Assembly (NCBI GenBank): GCA_014651175.1
Contig: BMWJ01000018.1
Coordinates: 1-64,000 of the forward strand
Direction: 5' to 3'
Source: Streptomyces clavifer
GTDB lineage: Bacteria; Actinomycetota; Actinomycetes; Streptomycetales; Streptomycetaceae
Length of the DNA: 64,000 bases
The notes below the pieces were generated by a model. That model was not told where the DNA came from. It did not search any database and saw only the letters and a list, made by a program, of their open reading frames with translations. Position numbers and translations under genes: made by a program. Within the stretch, counting starts at the first letter, position 1. Every line of letters starts with the position of its first letter. Below are positions 15,267 through 25,635 of the stretch, piece after piece.

Positions 15267-16469
15267 CTACCGGTACCAACCGAACCGCTCCGCCATCACC
15301 GGCAGTCGTTCCGAGACGATCGCGTGCGCGGCCGCCCGCGGCGTGCAGCCGTCGGCCTCCGCCCGGGACAGCATCCGGTCGATCAGGGCCCGCATCGCGC
15401 GGCGGGTGTGCGTGAACGCCTCGTCCGCGTCCGTCCCGATGTCTCCGAACAGTGTCCACCACCACCACGCGTTCGTACCGGAGTTGACGACCACGTCGGG
15501 CAACACCGTGATCCCGCGCCGACGGAGCAGCTCCTCCGCCTCGGGAAGTACCGGCATGTTGGCCGCCTCGATCACCCAACGGGACGTGATCAAGGCCTGG
15601 TTCCCCGCGTCCACGGCGTACGAGACGGCCGCCGGGACCAGCACCTCGGCGTCCGCCGCCAGCCACGCGTCGGGGGGCAGCTCGCGGTCCCCGGCCCGCA
15701 ACGCGCCGCGGTCCACCGTCCCGTAGGCGTCCCGCGCGGCGAGCAGCGCCTCGACGTCCAGGCCCGCCGGGTTGCCGATCGTCCCCTTGACGTCGGCGAC
15801 CGCGACGACCGTGAGCCCCGCCCGGGACAGGAAGCGTGCCGTCGCGCCGCCCATGGTTCCCAGGCCCTGTACGGACACCCGCGCGTCGCCGTACGCGACT
15901 CCCGCCCGGTCCAGTGCGGCGAGCGCGGACTCCGCGACCCCGCACCCTCCGACCAGCTCGTCCAGCCCGATCCCGTCCACCGTGACGGCGAACGCGTCCG
16001 CGAGCCGCCGCCGGGCCGCCGCCTCGTCGTCCAGGAGCGGATAGACCGCCTGGATCGTGGAGACCAGCCCCGCCTCGTCCGCGGCACGGTCGACGAGGTC
16101 CTGGGTCAGCCCGAGATCCTCGCCGGTCGTCCAGACGCTCTCGATGTAGGGGCGCATCGCCCGCAGATAGCGGAGCAGCACCCCGTACGCCTCGGGGGCG
16201 CGTGGATCGAGGTCGATGCCGCCCTTCGCGCCGCCCAGCGGGACGTATGCCGCCCCGGTGTCCTCGGCGTCGAAGTGCAGAGCCTCCTTCATGGTCATGC
16301 CACGGGCCAGACCCGCCACCTCTTCGAGGGTGCACCCCTGCCGCATCCGCAGTCCGCCACTGGACACCCCACGCACCAGGCGGTCCACGACCAGGTACCC
16401 CCGGGTGCCGGTGACGTGGTCCGTCCAGGTCAGAGAGATATGAGGGGCAGGGGAAGCGGGCGTCATCAC
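15267..16469 (-). CDS. Glu/Leu/Phe/Val dehydrogenase-family protein
   Basis: 400 residues, a little longer than Streptomyces valine dehydrogenase. The dimerisation domain has the substrate and catalytic lysines of the family: K61 in GMTMKEALHF and K82 in PLGGAKGGIDLD. The NAD(P) domain shows VQGLGTMGGATARFL (GxGxxG). It should deaminate an amino acid to its keto acid; side-chain specificity cannot be read. The GTG at 16469 and ATG at 16466 (MMTPASP) are both possible, with AGGAG upstream. It is the first gene of an operon with the TetR gene, behind a TetR-like operator. Confidence 0.88.
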   Translation of the reverse strand: MMTPASPAPHISLTWTDHVTGTRGYLVVDRLVRGVSSGGLRMRQGCTLEEVAGLARGMTMKEALHFDAEDTGAAYVPLGGAKGGIDLDPRAPEAYGVLLRYLRAMRPYIESVWTTGEDLGLTQDLVDRAADEAGLVSTIQAVYPLLDDEAAARRRLADAFAVTVDGIGLDELVGGCGVAESALAALDRAGVAYGDARVSVQGLGTMGGATARFLSRAGLTVVAVADVKGTIGNPAGLDVEALLAARDAYGTVDRGALRAGDRELPPDAWLAADAEVLVPAAVSYAVDAGNQALITSRWVIEAANMPVLPEAEELLRRRGITVLPDVVVNSGTNAWWWWTLFGDIGTDADEAFTHTRRAMRALIDRMLSRAEADGCTPRAAAHAIVSERLPVMAERFGWYR

Positions 16470-16490
16470 ACATGGCTCCTGGGGCGGTCC

Positions 16491-17162
<672 letters not shown>

Positions 17163-17276
17163 CGTGCATGTGCCCGGTGCGGGGCGCGCTCGGCGTTGCT
17201 CCGTTCACCGTCGAGCTCTCGCCCGTCCCCACCTCCCGACCATAATGAGACGACACCGACTCCCTCAGGAGATGTT

Positions 17277-18473
17277 GTGACCGGCGCAGACAATCAGCCT
17301 TCGCTCCGTACGCGACTTCGTTCGCTGCGCCCCGACGCCTTCGGAGCGGATCCGGCCGGTGCGCGCATGGAGCGCATCCGCCGCTCGCCGAATTTCGCCG
17401 ACGGGGTCTTCCGGAATCCGGAGGGGGCACGCACCAGGCCCTCCGGTTCCATGCTCGAATTCGCCAAGGTGTACTTCCAGCGGGAGCAGCGGGCCCGCAG
17501 GTCGCCGGCCGGTACCGTGCCCGTGCACGCCACCACCGTCGCCGACCTCGCCCGCCCGCCCGCGACGGGTCTGCGGCTGACCTGGATGGGACACTCCAGC
17601 GTGCTCGCCGAGATCGACGGCCGACGGGTGCTCTTCGACCCCGTCTGGGGCGAGCGCTGTTCGCCCTTCGCCTTCGCCGGGCCCAAGCGGCTGCATCCCG
17701 TGCCGCTGCCGCTGGCCGCGCTCGGGGCCGTCGACGTCGTCGTGATCTCCCACGACCACTACGACCACCTCGACCTGCCCACGGTCAGGGCCCTGGCCGG
17801 GACGGACACCGTCTTCGCCGTGCCGCTCGGGGTCGGAGCCCATCTCGAGCGGTGGGGCGTGCCCCTCGACAGGATCCACGAACTCGACTGGAACGAGACC
17901 GTACGGATCGCCGGGATCAGCCTCACCGCCACCCCGGCGCGCCATTTCTGCGGGCGCGGCCTGCGCAACCAGCAGCACACGCTCTGGGCGTCATGGGCCG
18001 TCGCGGGCCCGGAGCACCGGATCTACCACAGCGGTGACACCGGCTACTTCTCCGGCTTCAAGGACATCGGCTCCGAACACGGACCCTTCGACGCGACCAT
18101 GATCCAGGTCGGCGCCTACTCGGAGTACTGGCCGGACATCCACATGACGCCCGCCGAGGGGGTCCGGGCCCATCTCGACCTGCAGGGAGGCCGGCCGCAC
18201 GGTGTGCTGCTGCCGATCCACTGGGGCACCTTCAACCTGGCTCCGCACGCCTGGGCGGAGCCGGGGGAGTGGATGAAGGACGCCGCCGACGAGGTGGGGC
18301 AGACGGCTGTCTTCCCCCTCCCGGGCGAGCCCTTCGAGCCGGCGGGCAAGCCGCCCACGGACCCGTGGTGGCGTGCGGTGTCGGCACCGATCGCGCACCC
18401 GTGGCGTCTTTCCGAGGTGACGGAGGCGGCACCGGTCCATCGGGAAGAAGTCGACCTGGCCGGCGAGCGGTAA
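17277..18473 (+). CDS. MBL-fold metallo-hydrolase (NAPE-PLD/UlaG-like), copy 1
   Basis: 398 residues from the GTG at 17277, preceded by CAGGAGATGTT. The metal motif HxHxDH is at ISHDHYDHLD, with LRLTWMGHSSVLAEIDGRRV at the start of the barrel. Further ligands are likely in TPARHFCGRG, YHSGDTGYFSG and LPIHWGTF. This is the pattern of the N-acyl-phosphatidylethanolamine phospholipase D/UlaG-like branch. The N-terminal 90 residues are extra, with RSPNFADGVFRNPEG typical of that branch. A related but shorter enzyme is encoded at 62425-63432. The substrate is unknown. Confidence 0.87.
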   Translation: MTGADNQPSLRTRLRSLRPDAFGADPAGARMERIRRSPNFADGVFRNPEGARTRPSGSMLEFAKVYFQREQRARRSPAGTVPVHATTVADLARPPATGLRLTWMGHSSVLAEIDGRRVLFDPVWGERCSPFAFAGPKRLHPVPLPLAALGAVDVVVISHDHYDHLDLPTVRALAGTDTVFAVPLGVGAHLERWGVPLDRIHELDWNETVRIAGISLTATPARHFCGRGLRNQQHTLWASWAVAGPEHRIYHSGDTGYFSGFKDIGSEHGPFDATMIQVGAYSEYWPDIHMTPAEGVRAHLDLQGGRPHGVLLPIHWGTFNLAPHAWAEPGEWMKDAADEVGQTAVFPLPGEPFEPAGKPPTDPWWRAVSAPIAHPWRLSEVTEAAPVHREEVDLAGER

Positions 18474-18690
18474 GTGAGGGCGGGCGAGGCCCGAGCCGAC
18501 CCGCTCGCCCGGGTGCCGGGGGTGGCTCGCCCGGGGGCGGGTAGCACGTTGCGCGGGGGAGGGGAGGGAGCGTACGAGGGCGGCCGTCGACGGCACCCCT
18601 CGACGGGCACCCGGCGGTGCGCTTCTTCCCCCTGAGCTCCGTGCGGGTTCCGGCGCGCGCATGCGGGCCGGGCACCGGCGACCCGAATCG

Positions 18691-18757
18691 CCGTCCCGTA
18701 TCCGTGTCGGCCGTCCCGTATCCGTGTGGCCCCGAACGGCGGTTTCGGGGCCACACG
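18691..18757 (+). repeat. 17-base direct repeat running into a strong hairpin
   Basis: CCGTCCCGTATCCGTGT occurs at 18691-18707 and 18711-18727 (period 20). The second copy runs into a perfect hairpin with 14-base arms (18723-18736 and 18744-18757, CGTGTGGCCCCGAA and complement) and a 7-base loop. The hairpin could end transcription from the MBL gene 250 bases upstream. The repeat could be an operator for the DUF998 gene 125 bases downstream. Confidence 0.5.
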
Positions 18758-18881
18758 CGGGTGTGGGCCCACGGTCGATCCGCCGCGGGGTAGGGGCGAG
18801 CCGCCCGCGCGCCCGGCTCCACGGGTGCACTGTCCGCGTGTGCGCCAGCAGTTGCGGGGATCGGCGTTCTACCGTTCTCCG

Positions 18882-19505
18882 ATGCGATCTGTCCCCTGGT
18901 GGGTCCTGTTCTCCTCGGTATGCGCTCCGATCCTGCTCATCGGAGGCTGGTCGGTCTCGGCGCAGTTGCACGGGCCCGGCTACGATCCGGCCTCGGCGAC
19001 GATCAGTGTCCTTGCCGCCGACGGGGCCGGCGGGTACTGGGTGATGACGTCGGCCGTGCTCGCGCTGGGTGCCTGTTACGTGATCACCGCCTGCGGGCTG
19101 CGCCCCGCCGCCTTCTTCGGACGCCTGGCGCTGGCGGGCGGCGGAGTCTCGGCCATACTGCTCGCGCTGTTCCCTGCGCCGAGCAGCGGCGGCTCGTTCG
19201 CGCACGGTGCGGTGGTGGCGTTGGGATTCTCGCTGCTGGCGGTCTGGCCGGTCCTGGCCGTGCGGCGCGGCCCCGTTGACCTGCGGCGCCCGCCGGGGCG
19301 GGTGGCCCCGGCGGGCGCAAGGGAGGCGCCGTGGGGTCTGCGGCCCGGGCCGTCCGTCGGAGCGTCCGTGCTGATGTGGCTCGGCGGGGCGTGGTTCCTG
19401 CTCGCTCTCTTCCTGCTCGACACCGCCGGAGCCGCCGAGCGCGTCATCACCTTCGCCCAGGCCTTCTGGCCCCTCGTCGTGGTCGTCTCCTGCGCCCGGT
19501 ACTGA
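18882..19505 (+). CDS. DUF998-family integral membrane protein
   Basis: 207 residues from the ATG at 18882; an upstream in-frame start would give an Arg/Pro-rich leader. About six membrane segments are visible, including VLFSSVCAPILLIGGW, YWVMTSAVLALGACYVITAC, LALAGGGVSAILLALFPAPS, AVVALGFSLLAVWPVLAV, LMWLGGAWFLLALFLLD and VITFAQAFWPLVVVV. The motif GPGYDPASATISVLAADGA after the first segment is characteristic of DUF998. The function of this family is unknown. It converges on glpK with a shared hairpin between them. Confidence 0.85.
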   Translation: MRSVPWWVLFSSVCAPILLIGGWSVSAQLHGPGYDPASATISVLAADGAGGYWVMTSAVLALGACYVITACGLRPAAFFGRLALAGGGVSAILLALFPAPSSGGSFAHGAVVALGFSLLAVWPVLAVRRGPVDLRRPPGRVAPAGAREAPWGLRPGPSVGASVLMWLGGAWFLLALFLLDTAGAAERVITFAQAFWPLVVVVSCARY

Positions 19506-19552
19506 CTTCTGCCCCGCTGTCGTGGCGCAGGCACGTGCCGCTCACCCCGGCG

Positions 19553-19590
19553 CTCCTCGGCCGGACGGACGAGCCGGGCCGGCCGAGGAG
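19553..19590. terminator. Hairpin between the convergent DUF998 and glpK genes
   Basis: Inverted repeat CTCCTCGGCCGG (19553-19564) and CCGGCCGAGGAG (19579-19590), 12-base perfect arms and a 14-base loop. It lies between two convergent stop codons and probably serves both transcripts. Confidence 0.6.
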
Positions 19591-19619
19591 GCCGTCGGGT
19601 CCCGCTGAAACGATGACCG

Positions 19620-21137
19620 TCAGGGGACCTGCACCCAGTCGAGTGTGCGTTCCACGGCCCTCTTCCAGCCCGCGTACCCGTCCGCGCGCTGTTCGTCGGA
19701 CCACTGGGGGGACCACCGTTCGGACTCGTTCCAGTGGGTGCGCAGTTCGTCGGTGTCCCGCCAGAAGCCCGTGGCCAGCCCGGCCGCGTAGGCGGCGCCG
19801 AGCGCGGTCGTCTCCGCGACGACGGGCCGGCTGACCGGGACGCCGAGGATGTCGGCCTGGATCTGCATGCAGAGGTTGTTGGCCGTGACACCGCCGTCGA
19901 CCTTGAGCACGTCGAGGTGGACGCCGGAGTCCTGCTCCATGGCCTCCACCACATCGCGGCTCTGGTAGCAGATGGCCTCCAGGGTCGCCCGCGCCAGGTG
20001 GCCGTTGTCGTTGTACCTGGCCAGCCCGACGATCGCGCCCCGCGCGTCGGAGCGCCAGTAGGGGGCGAACAGGCCCGAGAACGCCGGGACGAAGTACATG
20101 CCGCCGTTGTCGTCGACCGTACGGGCGAGCACTTCGCTCTCCGCCGCATTCTTGATGATCTTCATCTGGTCGCGCAGCCACTGCACCGCGGAGCCGGTCA
20201 CCGCGATGGAACCCTCCAGCGCGTAGACCACGGGGCTGTCACCGAACTGGTAGGCCACGGTGGTGAGGAGACCGTGCTGGGAGCGGACCAGTTCCGTGCC
20301 GGTGTTGAGCACCAGGAAGTTGCCCGTGCCGTAGGTGTTCTTGGCCTCGCCGGGAGAGAAGCAGACCTGCCCGACGGTGGCCGCCTGCTGGTCGCCGAGC
20401 ACCCCTCCGATCGGAATGGCGGCGCGCAGCGGCCGGGAGGTGCGGGTCGCGCCGTAGGCCTCCGGGTGCGACGAGGGGTTGATGGTGGGCAGCATCGCCC
20501 GGGGGATGCCGAAGAAGCCGAGGAGCTCGTCGTCCCAGTCGAGGGTCTCCAGGTTCATCAGCATGGTGCGGCTCGCGTTGGTCACGTCGGTGGCGTGGAT
20601 ACCGCCGTCGGGGCCGCCGGTCAGATTCCACAGCACCCAGGCGTCCGTGTTGCCGAAGACCGCGTGGCCCGCCTCGGCCGCTTCCCGTACGCCGTCGACG
20701 TTCTCCAGGATCCACTGGATCTTTCCGGCGGAGAAGTACGTCGCCGGAGGCAGGCCCGCCTTGCGGCGGATGACATCGCCGCGCCCCGAGCGTTCGAGGT
20801 TCGCCGCGATGGTGTCCGTGCGGGTGTCCTGCCACACGATGGCGTTGTAGTAGGGCTGTCCGTTGCGCCGGTCCCATACCACTGTGGTCTCGCGCTGGTT
20901 GGTGATCCCGATGGCCACCAGGTCGCTCGGCGACAGACCGCCGTACCGCAGGGCGTTCTGCATCACCGAGTTGGTGCGCTCCCAGATCTCCACCGGATCG
21001 TGTTCCACCCAGCCGGAGCGGGGCAGGATCTGGGCGTGTTCCAGCTGGTGTTTGGCGACTTCGTTGCCGCCGTGGTCGAAGATCATGAATCGGGTGCTGG
21101 TGGTTCCCTGATCCACCGCGCCGATGAAATCCGCCAT
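19620..21137 (-). CDS. glpK: Glycerol kinase
   Basis: 505 residues, normal for GlpK. The FGGY fold is visible from [20 protein letters not shown] (phosphate loop of the first domain). Other typical blocks are [68 protein letters not shown] and [19 protein letters not shown]. It makes sn-glycerol-3-phosphate from glycerol and ATP in the cytoplasm. It lies 26 bases downstream of glpF on the same strand, so a glpF-glpK operon is clear. No GylR/IclR-type regulator or glpD is adjacent. It is near, and divergent from, dhaK-dhaL. Confidence 0.95.
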   Translation of the reverse strand: MADFIGAVDQGTTSTRFMIFDHGGNEVAKHQLEHAQILPRSGWVEHDPVEIWERTNSVMQNALRYGGLSPSDLVAIGITNQRETTVVWDRRNGQPYYNAIVWQDTRTDTIAANLERSGRGDVIRRKAGLPPATYFSAGKIQWILENVDGVREAAEAGHAVFGNTDAWVLWNLTGGPDGGIHATDVTNASRTMLMNLETLDWDDELLGFFGIPRAMLPTINPSSHPEAYGATRTSRPLRAAIPIGGVLGDQQAATVGQVCFSPGEAKNTYGTGNFLVLNTGTELVRSQHGLLTTVAYQFGDSPVVYALEGSIAVTGSAVQWLRDQMKIIKNAAESEVLARTVDDNGGMYFVPAFSGLFAPYWRSDARGAIVGLARYNDNGHLARATLEAICYQSRDVVEAMEQDSGVHLDVLKVDGGVTANNLCMQIQADILGVPVSRPVVAETTALGAAYAAGLATGFWRDTDELRTHWNESERWSPQWSDEQRADGYAGWKRAVERTLDWVQVP

Positions 21138-21163
21138 GATGTGCCGCCTCTCGGCCGGTGTCG

Positions 21164-22009
21164 TCAGTCCTTGGGGGCCGGGACACGTCCCGGCGGCTCG
21201 GGTGCCGCGGACGGCAGGAACCGGCCGACGAGACCCTTGTAGAGTCCGGCGCCGAGCAGGCCGCCGACCAGGGGGCCCACGATGGGTACCCAGAAGTAGA
21301 GGTTTCCGTACTGGTCCCGCCACGCTCCGCCGTAGCCGGTGATGAAGCTCGCCAGCCGGGGGCCGAAGTCCCGGGCGGGGTTGATCGCGTATCCCGCGTT
21401 GGTTCCCCAGGCCATCCCGATCGCGACCACGACCAGGCCGATGACGAATGGCCCCAGGTTCGCGCCCGGAGGAGTGTTCAGCATGTCGGTGATGGCCATG
21501 ATGAGCAGCAACAGGATGGCGGTCCCGATGACCTGGTCGCGGAACGCGCCCCATTCGTGAACCGGTAGAGCGGGGTTGCCGTTGGCGGGGAGTGTGGAGA
21601 ACACCGTCTGCGTCTTGACCGTGTGTCCGGGGTCGGCCTTCGCCAGTGCCTCGCTGTAGTTCCACCGGACGAGGAGAGCGGCGACGAAGGCACCGGCCGT
21701 CTGGGCCAGGGCGTAGGGAGCGACCTTGCTCCACGGGAACCCCTTGAACGCCGCGAGTGAGAGGGTCACCGCGGGATTGAGATGCGCACCGCTCAGCCGG
21801 GCCGCCACATAGACACCCAGGGTGACGCCCAGACCCCACGCCCAGGCGATGCTGTCGTGGTCCCCGAGACCGCCGGGTGGATCCGTCAGAGCACCGCCCG
21901 CCGCCACCTGGGCCACCACACCGCATCCGAAGAGGATGAGGATCATCGTGCCCACGAACTCGGCCGACAACTCGCCCAGCAATTCCGATCCTGCACGCCT
22001 TCCAGCCAT
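21164..22009 (-). CDS. glpF: Glycerol uptake facilitator (aquaglyceroporin)
   Basis: 281 residues with six membrane segments and the two half-helices of MIP channels, carrying the NPA motifs in [15 protein letters not shown] and [13 protein letters not shown]. The Asp after the second NPAR (D in RDFGPR) is the marker of glycerol-conducting rather than water-only channels. The N terminus [18 protein letters not shown] is typical. It is the first gene of the glpF-glpK operon. Confidence 0.94.
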   Translation of the reverse strand: MAGRRAGSELLGELSAEFVGTMILILFGCGVVAQVAAGGALTDPPGGLGDHDSIAWAWGLGVTLGVYVAARLSGAHLNPAVTLSLAAFKGFPWSKVAPYALAQTAGAFVAALLVRWNYSEALAKADPGHTVKTQTVFSTLPANGNPALPVHEWGAFRDQVIGTAILLLLIMAITDMLNTPPGANLGPFVIGLVVVAIGMAWGTNAGYAINPARDFGPRLASFITGYGGAWRDQYGNLYFWVPIVGPLVGGLLGAGLYKGLVGRFLPSAAPEPPGRVPAPKD

Positions 22010-22547
22010 GGAAGCTCGCCCTCCGCCGGCTGAACCGGCCGTCGACTACCCCCGCGATATGAGCAGGCTAAAGCGCATCCGAGAAGGGTGCATATCAGGG
22101 CGAATCTCTTCCGGTGGCCGCCTGCCGGCCGACGGCACCCGAGAGCGTGCGGCAGGTGAGCCGGCGCGCGGCACCTCGGAGAAGCCTCGATCCCGCCGCT
22201 TCCGAGACGACGAGCGCCGACACCGCGCGGAGCCGGCGTACGACGACCCACGCGCGGCCCGCGTCCGCTGAGCCGGCTGCCACCGGCCGTGACGGGTCCT
22301 CCGGCTCACCCGCACGGGTGCTCCGACCTAGTCGGCCCGCCCTTCCGGGGCCGGAGCCCGCCCGAAAGCGGCGCCCCGTGCCGGTGCGCTCCACGGACGC
22401 CCGGCGGCCCGGCCGGGCCGCAGTGCCCACCACCCGGCCGATACGCTCCGCGAGTTGCCGTTTGCGCATCGTCACCCGCACCATGGAGTTCGCGTCCGGA
22501 GGCCGGCCCGTCCCGCCTCCGGACCGGGGACGGAAGGAGTGCGGCGT
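22010..22547. other. Intergenic region between divergent glpF and dhaK
   Basis: 538 bases with no convincing gene. It should hold the promoters of the glpFK and dhaKL units. The part next to glpF has an AT-richer stretch near 22060-22110; I could not identify a convincing operator. Confidence 0.5.
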
Positions 22548-23546
22548 ATGGCCGGGTACTTCGAGAACGGCCCCGGTGACCTTGTCCCCGACGCGCTGTC
22601 CGGCTTCGCCCGTGCCCATGCGGACCTCGTGGCCCACGACCCCGTCGACGGATTCTTCACCGCCCGGCACAGTTCTGCGGCACGGCGGGTGGGTCTCCTC
22701 TCGGGCGGCGGCTCGGGACACGAGCCGCTGCACGCCGGATACGTCGGCGCGGGCATGCTCGACGCCGCCTGCCCCGGCAGGGTGTTCGCCTCCCCCCACA
22801 ACCGGCAGATCTTCCGGGCCTCCGGCGCGGTCGCGGGCCCGGAAGGCGTGCTACACATCGTCAAGAACTACACGGGTGACCGGATCAACTTCGGTATCGC
22901 GGCCGAGCGGCTCGCCGACGCAGGGATCGCCTGCGCGCGCGTGCTCGTCGACGACGATCTGGCCTCCGACTCCGAGGGAGTCGCCGCCGGGCGCCGTGGC
23001 ACGGGCGCCACGATGCTGGTGGAAAAGGTCCTGGGCGGCGCCGCGGACACCGGCATGGGACTCGACGCGCTGGCGGAACTCGGCACCGCCGTGACCAGCC
23101 GGTGCCGGACACTCGCCGCCGCCTCCGCCGCCCACCACGCACCGGCCACCGGCGAGCCGGCGTTCGGGCTGCTGCCCGGCGAACTGGAGTACGGGGTAGG
23201 AATCCACGGTGAACGTGCCGACCGCACCAGGAGTCAGGGGCGTGTGGGGGCGTTGGTGGAGGACATGGCGGGCGCTCTGCTGGACGCGCTGCGCCCCGGG
23301 CCGGACGATCCGGTCGTCGCCCTCGTCAATGGGCTGGGCTCGGTCACCTCTCTGGAGCTGTACGGCATCTTCGGCGAACTGGGCCGGGTCCTCGACGCCC
23401 GGCGGGTGCGGCTCGCCCGTCACCTCGTCGGCAACTACGTCACGGCGCTCGACATGCGGGGCTTCTCCCTGACTCTCATGGTCGCCGACGGCGACACGCT
23501 GGACTTCTACGATGCGCCGGTCCGTACCCCGGCGTTGAGCTGGTGA
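22548..23546 (+). CDS. dhaK: Dihydroxyacetone kinase subunit DhaK
   Basis: 332 residues from the ATG at 22548, with AAGGAG upstream. Typical blocks: VGLLSGGGSGHEPLHAGYVG, GMLDAACPGRVFASP, HIVKNYTGDRINFGIA and ELEYGVGIHGE, with the active-site histidine H220 that holds dihydroxyacetone as a hemiaminal. It binds the substrate, and DhaL, encoded 94 bases downstream, supplies the nucleotide. It is divergent from glpF-glpK, so the locus handles glycerol and dihydroxyacetone together. No dhaM (PTS phosphodonor) is nearby. Confidence 0.93.
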   Translation: MAGYFENGPGDLVPDALSGFARAHADLVAHDPVDGFFTARHSSAARRVGLLSGGGSGHEPLHAGYVGAGMLDAACPGRVFASPHNRQIFRASGAVAGPEGVLHIVKNYTGDRINFGIAAERLADAGIACARVLVDDDLASDSEGVAAGRRGTGATMLVEKVLGGAADTGMGLDALAELGTAVTSRCRTLAAASAAHHAPATGEPAFGLLPGELEYGVGIHGERADRTRSQGRVGALVEDMAGALLDALRPGPDDPVVALVNGLGSVTSLELYGIFGELGRVLDARRVRLARHLVGNYVTALDMRGFSLTLMVADGDTLDFYDAPVRTPALSW

Positions 23547-23640
23547 GCGAGAGGCTCCCGGCGGACCGGGGCCCGTCGGGCTGTCACAGACCGTCGGACC
23601 GGGTTTCGTCGGGCCGTGACAGGAGCAGGAGGACCGCCTC

Positions 23641-24306
23641 ATGACGACCGACACCTTCGACGGCTTGCGGACCCACGACTGGATGCGCCGCTTCGCGGAG
23701 TTGGTGTACGCCACCGAGGCCGAGCTGACCGCGCTCGACCAGCAGGCCGGGGACGGCGACTTCGGGACCAACCTCGCTGCCGGTGTCAGTGCCGCCGGGC
23801 CGCTGCTCGACCGGATGGGCGGGCCGGTCGGACCGGCGGAGCCGCTGGGCGCCATGGCTACCGCCTTCCTCGACGAGATCGGGGGAACCAGCGGCCCGCT
23901 CTTCGGTCTGCTGTTCCAGGCGTTGAGCAGGGCCGCAGCAGGATCCGGGCCCACTCTGACGACGGCCGCCCTCGCCGAGGGTGCCACCCAGGGTCTGGCC
24001 GCGATCCGCCGTGTGGGTGACGCCTCGCCGGGGGACAAGACACTGGTCGACGCGCTGACTCCGGCCGTCGCCGCGTTGCGGGCGGCAGAGGGCGCGTCGC
24101 CCGCAACGGCTCTGGCCGCGGCGGCGGACGGCGCGTGGCAGGGGGTGCGGGACACGGCGTCCCTGACGGCGCGCATGGGCCGGGCCAGCTACCTCGGTGA
24201 ACGGGCGTCGGGCATTCCGGATCCCGGAGCGGTGGGCGTCGCGCTGTTCTTCGCCTCCGCCAACGGCGCCGTACGCGCCCTGGCGCCCGCCCCGGAGCCC
24301 GGCTGA
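23641..24306 (+). CDS. dhaL: Dihydroxyacetone kinase subunit DhaL
   Basis: 221 residues, all-helical nucleotide-binding subunit. The ADP/Mg-binding signature is present in ALDQQAGDGDFGTNLAAGV, with the Asp residues that chelate two magnesium ions, and GGTSGPLFGLLFQ and SPGDKTLVDALTP follow. GRASYLGERASGIPDPGAV at the end is the conserved nucleotide lid. It forms a kinase with DhaK. The ATG at 23641 has AGGAGCAGGAGGA upstream. Whether it uses ATP directly or ADP rephosphorylated by a distant DhaM is not shown here. Confidence 0.92.
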   Translation: MTTDTFDGLRTHDWMRRFAELVYATEAELTALDQQAGDGDFGTNLAAGVSAAGPLLDRMGGPVGPAEPLGAMATAFLDEIGGTSGPLFGLLFQALSRAAAGSGPTLTTAALAEGATQGLAAIRRVGDASPGDKTLVDALTPAVAALRAAEGASPATALAAAADGAWQGVRDTASLTARMGRASYLGERASGIPDPGAVGVALFFASANGAVRALAPAPEPG

Positions 24307-24409
24307 CCGCACGGCCACCGGCCGCCGCCCCGGCCGGTCACCGACGCTCGCGCCGCCGGTGTTCCCGCACACCCCCGTGCGCCGAAGGGCCTCGGCCGCC
24401 CGGACCGCT

Positions 24410-25090
24410 CTACGCGCCGATCCGGCTCCGGGCCCACCACACCAGCTCACGGTCGGCAAGGCTGGCGACCCACAGGTCGGCCTGCCCCGACTCCGGGCCG
24501 GGCGGGCACGGCCCGACGCCGATGACGCGGAGGCCCGCACGGCGGGCCGATTCCATGCCCGTGAGCGAGTCCTCCACCGCCAGTGCCTCTTCGGGCGGAG
24601 CGCCGCAGAGGCGGGCGGCCGCTCTGTAGACGTCGGGTTCCGGCTTCGGTCGTACGCCCTCGCCGGCGACCACGACATGACTGAAGGAGCTGAGGAGCCC
24701 GGCGCGGTCGAGGCACGACTCCACCACCTCCCGCGGGCAGTTGCTGGCCACGGCGAGCGGGAGGTGGCGTGCTGCCAGCCGGACGAGCGCGGCGGCCCCG
24801 GGCATGGTGACAGGGTCCTGGTCGACCAGCGAGGTGAAGGTGGTGAGGAGCGTGGCGGCCAGGTCATCCGCCAGTTCCGGTTTGCCGGTCTCGTCGGCCA
24901 TGAGCGCGCCGCACTCGGTGTAGTGCACGCCTTTCGCGCGGTCGGCGAATCCGGCCGGTGGCTTGAGGCCGAACATCCGGAACGTGATGTTCCGGGCGTC
25001 CTGCCAGTGTCGTTCCGTGTCCATCAGGGTTCCGTCGCAGTCGAAGACGACGGCGGACGGGGACCACGAAAGGATGTTATGAGCTGTCAT
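24410..25090 (-). CDS. HAD-superfamily phosphatase (beta-phosphoglucomutase/Gph-like)
   Basis: 226 residues from the ATG at 25090 (MTAHNILSW); an in-frame start much further upstream would add about 60 residues without family character. HAD motif I is AVVFDCDGTLMDTE (D17, D19), motif II LAVASNCPRE, motif III lysine in RPKPEPDVY, and motif IV AVEDSLTGMESARRAG. A helical cap lies between motifs I and II. The substrate is probably a small sugar phosphate. Its place next to dhaKL and glpK makes a triose- or glycerol-phosphate phosphatase possible, but that is inference. Confidence 0.87.
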   Translation of the reverse strand: MTAHNILSWSPSAVVFDCDGTLMDTERHWQDARNITFRMFGLKPPAGFADRAKGVHYTECGALMADETGKPELADDLAATLLTTFTSLVDQDPVTMPGAAALVRLAARHLPLAVASNCPREVVESCLDRAGLLSSFSHVVVAGEGVRPKPEPDVYRAAARLCGAPPEEALAVEDSLTGMESARRAGLRVIGVGPCPPGPESGQADLWVASLADRELVWWARSRIGA

Positions 25091-25635
25091 TGAACTGCCG
25101 TTCTCGGAGGTGGCGCCGAACGGTGAGGTGTCGGCGGGTGCCGGGATGGGGGTGATGCACTCGCGAGACAGGGGCGAGCGATGTCGCGCGTTTCGCGACC
25201 ACGGGGACGTGAAGGAGTGCGCCGATGGCGGACGTCGTTCACCGCTTTCGGCGGGAGCCGAAAACATCGTGACGGTTACGTTAATTTGACGCCCGCAATT
25301 ACCGCAATCACCAATTCGAGTGCATGAGAAAGTCCCGGTGCCGGGCGGCCGGCGCTCGAGCGGAGGGCCGAGACGGGGATGGCCGTGCCCCGGGACGCGG
25401 TCGACGGGCCTGGTGAACGGTGCTTCAGGTCCCTCGTGACGTCGTTCGCGCTGGAGTCGTCACACGCACACGAAACGATTCTCCCCATCGGGGCGGTGGA
25501 TTGGGTGAACGGTCGGCCGTGCGTGCAGGGGTGACGAATAATAAGATCTTCGCGCGATGCGACTGTGCCCTCCGTGGGGAGGGTCCCGAATCTCCGATCG
25601 TGGCGCTAGTACGTGTGAGCGAAGGTGGAACCGAC
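25091..25635. other. AT-richer intergenic region between divergent HAD and TetR genes
   Basis: 545 bases without a convincing gene. The stretch around 25261-25320 is clearly AT-richer, and AAGATCTT (25543-25550) within a run of A/T sits 86 bases before the regulator start. Both may be promoter parts. I could not identify a butyrolactone-receptor binding element with confidence. Confidence 0.45.
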
